Below are positions 60,927 through 64,000 of a stretch of DNA of 64,000 nt, piece by piece; the stretch's first letter is position 1, and each line of letters begins with the position of its first letter. This stretch comes from Limisphaera sp. (lineage in GTDB: Bacteria; Verrucomicrobiota; Verrucomicrobiia; Limisphaerales; Limisphaeraceae). The position numbers and the translations under genes are program-made. The stretch is from assembly GCA_025057755.1 (NCBI GenBank), contig JANWVC010000008.1:124001-188000 (forward strand), written 5' to 3'. Below the pieces are notes generated by a model. The model made no database searches. It saw only the letters and a list, made by a program, of their open reading frames with translations, and was not told where the DNA came from.

Positions 60927-61940
60927 TCACATTCCCAGCACGTACGCGAAGATTAACGGCGCGACGATCGTCGCGTCGCTTTCGATCATGAATTTGGGGG
61001 TGGCCCGAGCCAGCTTGCCCCAGGTAATCTTTTCATTTGGGACGGCTCCGGAATAACCGCCAAAGCTGGTGGTCGAGTCGCTAATCTGGCAGAAATAACC
61101 CCACAACGGGATACCATCCCGCCGAAGGTCCTGGTGCAGCATGGGAACCACGCAGATAGGGAAATCACCCGCGATGCCGCCGCCGATTTGGAAGAATCCC
61201 ATGCTCCCCAGGCCATTGGGCAGCAGGCGGGCTTGCGCCGTGTACCACTCGGCCAATTGAACCATATATTCGACGCCGCTACGGACCGTGCCGGGGTTGC
61301 GCACGTCACCCCGAATCACAGCTGCGGCGTACATGTTGCCCAAGGTTGAATCCTCCCACCCGGGCACGAAGAGTGGCAGATCCAGTTCGGCCGCAGCTAC
61401 GAGCCAGGAATCCCGCGGATCGATTTCGTAACTATCCTTCAGTCGTCCTGAGCGTAGCAAACGGTAGAAAAACTCATGGGGAAAAAGTCGTTCTCCCTTT
61501 CGATCGCACTCGATCCATAACTCTAGCATGGCCTGCTCAATGCGTCGCATGGCCTCCATTTCCGGAATGCACGTGTCGGTTACGCGGTTCAAGTGCCGGT
61601 GGAACAGCGATTCTTCATCGGCCGCACTGAGCTCTCGATAGTGTGGCACGCGAACGTAATGATGATGGGCCACCAAATTGAAAACGTCTTCTTCCAGGTT
61701 CGCCCCCGTGCAAGAAATGGCGTGCACCTTGCCCTGCCGGATCATTTCGGCCAGCGAAAGGCCGAGCTCGGCAGTGCTCATGGCACCAGCCAAGGTGAGG
61801 AACATCTGGCCTCCAGCCTCCAAGTGCTCGCGGTAGGCGCGAGCTGCGTCTCGTAAAGCTCCCGCGTTAAAGTGCCGGAAGTGCCGATCAATGAAGGCCG
61901 AGACAGGCCCAAAATGATTTGCATGGTTCATAGTTTGCAT
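60927..61940 (-). CDS. Deoxyhypusine synthase-like family protein
   Basis: FIDRHFRHFNAGALRDAARAYREHLEAGGQMFLTLAGAMSTAELGLSLAEMIRQGKVHAISCTGANLEEDVFNLV..DLPLFVPGWEDSTLGNMYAA..ISDSTTSFGGYSGAVPNEKITWGKL. Confidence 0.9.
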   Translation of the reverse strand: MQTMNHANHFGPVSAFIDRHFRHFNAGALRDAARAYREHLEAGGQMFLTLAGAMSTAELGLSLAEMIRQGKVHAISCTGANLEEDVFNLVAHHHYVRVPHYRELSAADEESLFHRHLNRVTDTCIPEMEAMRRIEQAMLELWIECDRKGERLFPHEFFYRLLRSGRLKDSYEIDPRDSWLVAAAELDLPLFVPGWEDSTLGNMYAAAVIRGDVRNPGTVRSGVEYMVQLAEWYTAQARLLPNGLGSMGFFQIGGGIAGDFPICVVPMLHQDLRRDGIPLWGYFCQISDSTTSFGGYSGAVPNEKITWGKLARATPKFMIESDATIVAPLIFAYVLGM

Positions 61941-62227
61941 CCCTCCGATTCAATGTCCATCGGCCGTTCTCAGCCCATTCAAGGGCGCGCCTTGTGTGTC
62001 GCTGCCGATGTCCGGATGACTCCTCGGTTCATCGGGAGCGACTTGCCTCAGCATCATCAACGAAGCCCGTGCGTCAAGCCCCCGGTTTTTTGACGTCTTG
62101 CGGACGCTACGTGGCAGCAGCGGCGGAGGACAGACCGGGAATGGCCCCGTACACTTTACCAAACCTGGCTTGGTTTGCCACCATGCGTCCCGAGAAGTTG
62201 GGCCGCGCGCCACAAGAGAGTTGCACC

Positions 62228-62938
62228 ATGCTTGTATTCGTTACCGGCAGTGACACAGGGGTTGGAAAAACCGTCGTGAGCATGGCTTGGACGCACTATT
62301 TGCACCATGCTGGGCGAAAAGTAGCGGCGCTCAAACCCATTAGCTCCGGCGGCCGGGCTGATGCGCGCCTGCTTTGGGAAGCTGCAGGCAGGAGTTTGCC
62401 ACTGGATGTGGTGAATCCGTGGTGGTTCCGGCCTGCGATAGCGCCGACCGCAGCCGCGCAGAAATCCGGCACCACGCTTCCACTGGCTCGAGTGGTCGAC
62501 CATGTCCGAAGGGTTGCGGCCCAGTTCGACATACTTTTAATCGAAGGGGCAGGGGGACTGCTGAGTCCCTTGGGTTCTGACTTTGACAATTTGGATCTCC
62601 TGCAAGCTTTGCGGGCCAAAGCGGTTGTGGTCATTCCGAACCGGCTGGGTGCTGTGAATCAACTACGTCTGGTCAAAAACGCCTTGGATCAAGCCGGCGT
62701 GCGAGCAGTTCAATATGTGCTCGTAAATCAGCCGCACCGGTCGTCGGCCGTACGAACGCATTCATGCTTGCTAGCTCGTTACCTATCCGACGAGCGCCTG
62801 TATATCTTTCCTTTTTTGCGCTCTGGCCTTAACTTGGCCTCGGCACTGCCGCCGATGGTGCGGCGCGTCCTGCAGCGTCTGAGCGAAACAACCGGCGTGA
62901 TGCCTCTGCAGTCGAATCGCCTGCAGCCCATGTCATGA
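62228..62938 (+). CDS. bioD: Dethiobiotin synthase
   Basis: MLVFVTGSDTGVGKTVVSMAWTHYLHHAGRKVAALKPISSGGRADARLL..FDILLIEGAGGLLSPLGSDFDNLDLLQAL..VVIPNRLGAVNQLRLV. Confidence 0.92.
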   Translation: MLVFVTGSDTGVGKTVVSMAWTHYLHHAGRKVAALKPISSGGRADARLLWEAAGRSLPLDVVNPWWFRPAIAPTAAAQKSGTTLPLARVVDHVRRVAAQFDILLIEGAGGLLSPLGSDFDNLDLLQALRAKAVVVIPNRLGAVNQLRLVKNALDQAGVRAVQYVLVNQPHRSSAVRTHSCLLARYLSDERLYIFPFLRSGLNLASALPPMVRRVLQRLSETTGVMPLQSNRLQPMS

Positions 62939-63139
62939 GACTTCGTGAGGAACCACAGCTCCGTGTCGCTGGTTTGAAGCACCTGTGACCTGGGCCGGCA
63001 AAGCCCCGTCTCTTGGCCTCTTTCCCAAGCATCCCGCTTGGCGGAACTGAGGCCAGGGATCGAACCCAGGGTTGGATCTGAATGCTTGTGCGTGCATCTG
63101 AGGCCCCGCCTCAAAGGCTGTGACCGACAAGATTGGATT

Positions 63140-63862
63140 TTACGAGGAAATCCTCGAATCGCACGGACTCCAGTAAGACCCGAGCAGCAGTAAGCTGACG
63201 CCCAGAACATATTTGGAACATCGGACCATGCGGAAAGGAAAATGACGGGTCAACATAGCTGCATGCTCGACTGCGTGAAGCGAAAACTTCAACTCAAGAA
63301 CAATCCTGGGTGTATGCGGATTATAGTTGCGGTAGGATCGAGGCTGCAATGGGGTGTGGAACTCGAGGTCCGTGTCCACCGTCAACCGGAATTGTTTGTC
63401 CGCGCTAACATAATAGCGCCGCAGATAGCGGGTGAGCAGTACGGGTTGGCGATGACAAAGAACAAAACGCACCGACTCGTTCAGGCCGTTCGCGTCCCAT
63501 GCACCGCAGACTGATTGGTACCAGTTCCGTCCATGAATCGCCAGAGGCGCCAAGCCTGAAGACTCCTTCCAGACCACATGACCCCGTTTTTGCTTCTGCT
63601 CAAGGATGGGCTGAGCGACGTGACCTTCCAGATCTCCGTACCAGCGGACGCGGACTTTGCGGCGATAAGGCACCCCGCTAACGTGGTCATGGTAGTCGGC
63701 CAGATCCATGGTATCGAAGTAAACACTGTTTACGTAGCGAGGTGGATACATCTCTCGGAAACCTGCAGGGTGACGGTGGATCATGGCCAGAGTGTCCGCT
63801 AACGAGAGCCCGTGGGGGAGGAACTTTCGCTCGTAACGTGGCAAGAGGACTGAGGCCGTCAT
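63140..63862 (-). CDS. VTC-domain polyphosphate polymerase family protein
   Basis: LPRYERKFLPHG..HPAGFREMYPPRYVNSVYFDTMDLADYHDHVSGVPYRRKVRVRWYGD..PILEQKQKRGHVVWKES..RYYVSADKQFRLTVDTDLEF..PRIVLELKF. Confidence 0.88.
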   Translation of the reverse strand: MTASVLLPRYERKFLPHGLSLADTLAMIHRHPAGFREMYPPRYVNSVYFDTMDLADYHDHVSGVPYRRKVRVRWYGDLEGHVAQPILEQKQKRGHVVWKESSGLAPLAIHGRNWYQSVCGAWDANGLNESVRFVLCHRQPVLLTRYLRRYYVSADKQFRLTVDTDLEFHTPLQPRSYRNYNPHTPRIVLELKFSLHAVEHAAMLTRHFPFRMVRCSKYVLGVSLLLLGSYWSPCDSRISS

Positions 63863-63881
63863 GGGGCTATCCGGATTCCCA

Positions 63882-64000
63882 CTATGTTGCCAGCCCGCGA
63901 TCTTCCAGGCAGCTCACTCGAACATCAGGTGTCAGTTCTCGCAGTCGCTGGGTGAAACGTTCCAAGATTTCGAGCTGGGGGACCTCCACATGAAGGGCGG
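63882..64000 (-). CDS. C-terminal end of a protein adjacent to the VTC gene (possibly DUF4956 family), cut by window edge
   Basis: Reverse strand reads ..LHVEVPQLEILERFTQRLRELTPDVRVSCLEDRGLAT*; DUF4956 proteins often neighbour VTC genes. Confidence 0.45.
   Translation of the reverse strand, partial: ALHVEVPQLEILERFTQRLRELTPDVRVSCLEDRGLAT

Noticed and set aside
63030-63100. Possible minus-strand tRNA (ctgggttcgatccctgg)
   Set aside because: T-arm stem does not pair correctly and no cloverleaf could be drawn.
1-64000. CRISPR arrays, transposases, integrases, prophage genes, rRNA
   Set aside because: No regularly spaced direct repeats and no recognisable mobile-element or rRNA sequence were seen.

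Overview
GC-rich bacterial chromosome segment. From gene content it is probably Verrucomicrobiota; that is an inference, since no rRNA marker is present. Most of the window is intact single-copy metabolic, envelope or housekeeping genes: priA (partial), a DUF5989 / carbamoyltransferase / SxtJ-like cluster, secreted lipase, pectate lyase, CCA-adding/poly(A) polymerase, TonB-ExbB-ExbD, a BBP2-like porin with a clear terminator, a complete mrpABCDEFG antiporter operon, a Ppx/GppA phosphatase, a Tat-exported Gfo/Idh/MocA oxidoreductase, nuoI-nuoH, nfi, glgC, ltaE, hisF, ribD-like, queA, sufC, hpnH, SCO1-DUF420, PerM-like transporter, proC, a prepilin-like protein, a deoxyhypusine-synthase-like protein, bioD and a VTC polyphosphate polymerase. 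The most unusual part is about 2.0-13.6 kb. It holds a beta-helix surface protein, a giant RHS/YD-repeat protein with a C-terminal toxin-like tip, and two downstream 'mini-RHS' genes in which a signal peptide is joined directly to the terminal RHS core. Small immunity-like ORFs follow the first two. Every RHS-locus gene carries a specific, repairable lesion: two in-frame TAG codons and three 1-nt shifts at C5/G6/G7 homopolymers. The rest of the window looks intact. This pattern suggests a decaying or homopolymer-switched polymorphic toxin array. All calls come from reading the sequence and supplied translations; no database search was run.
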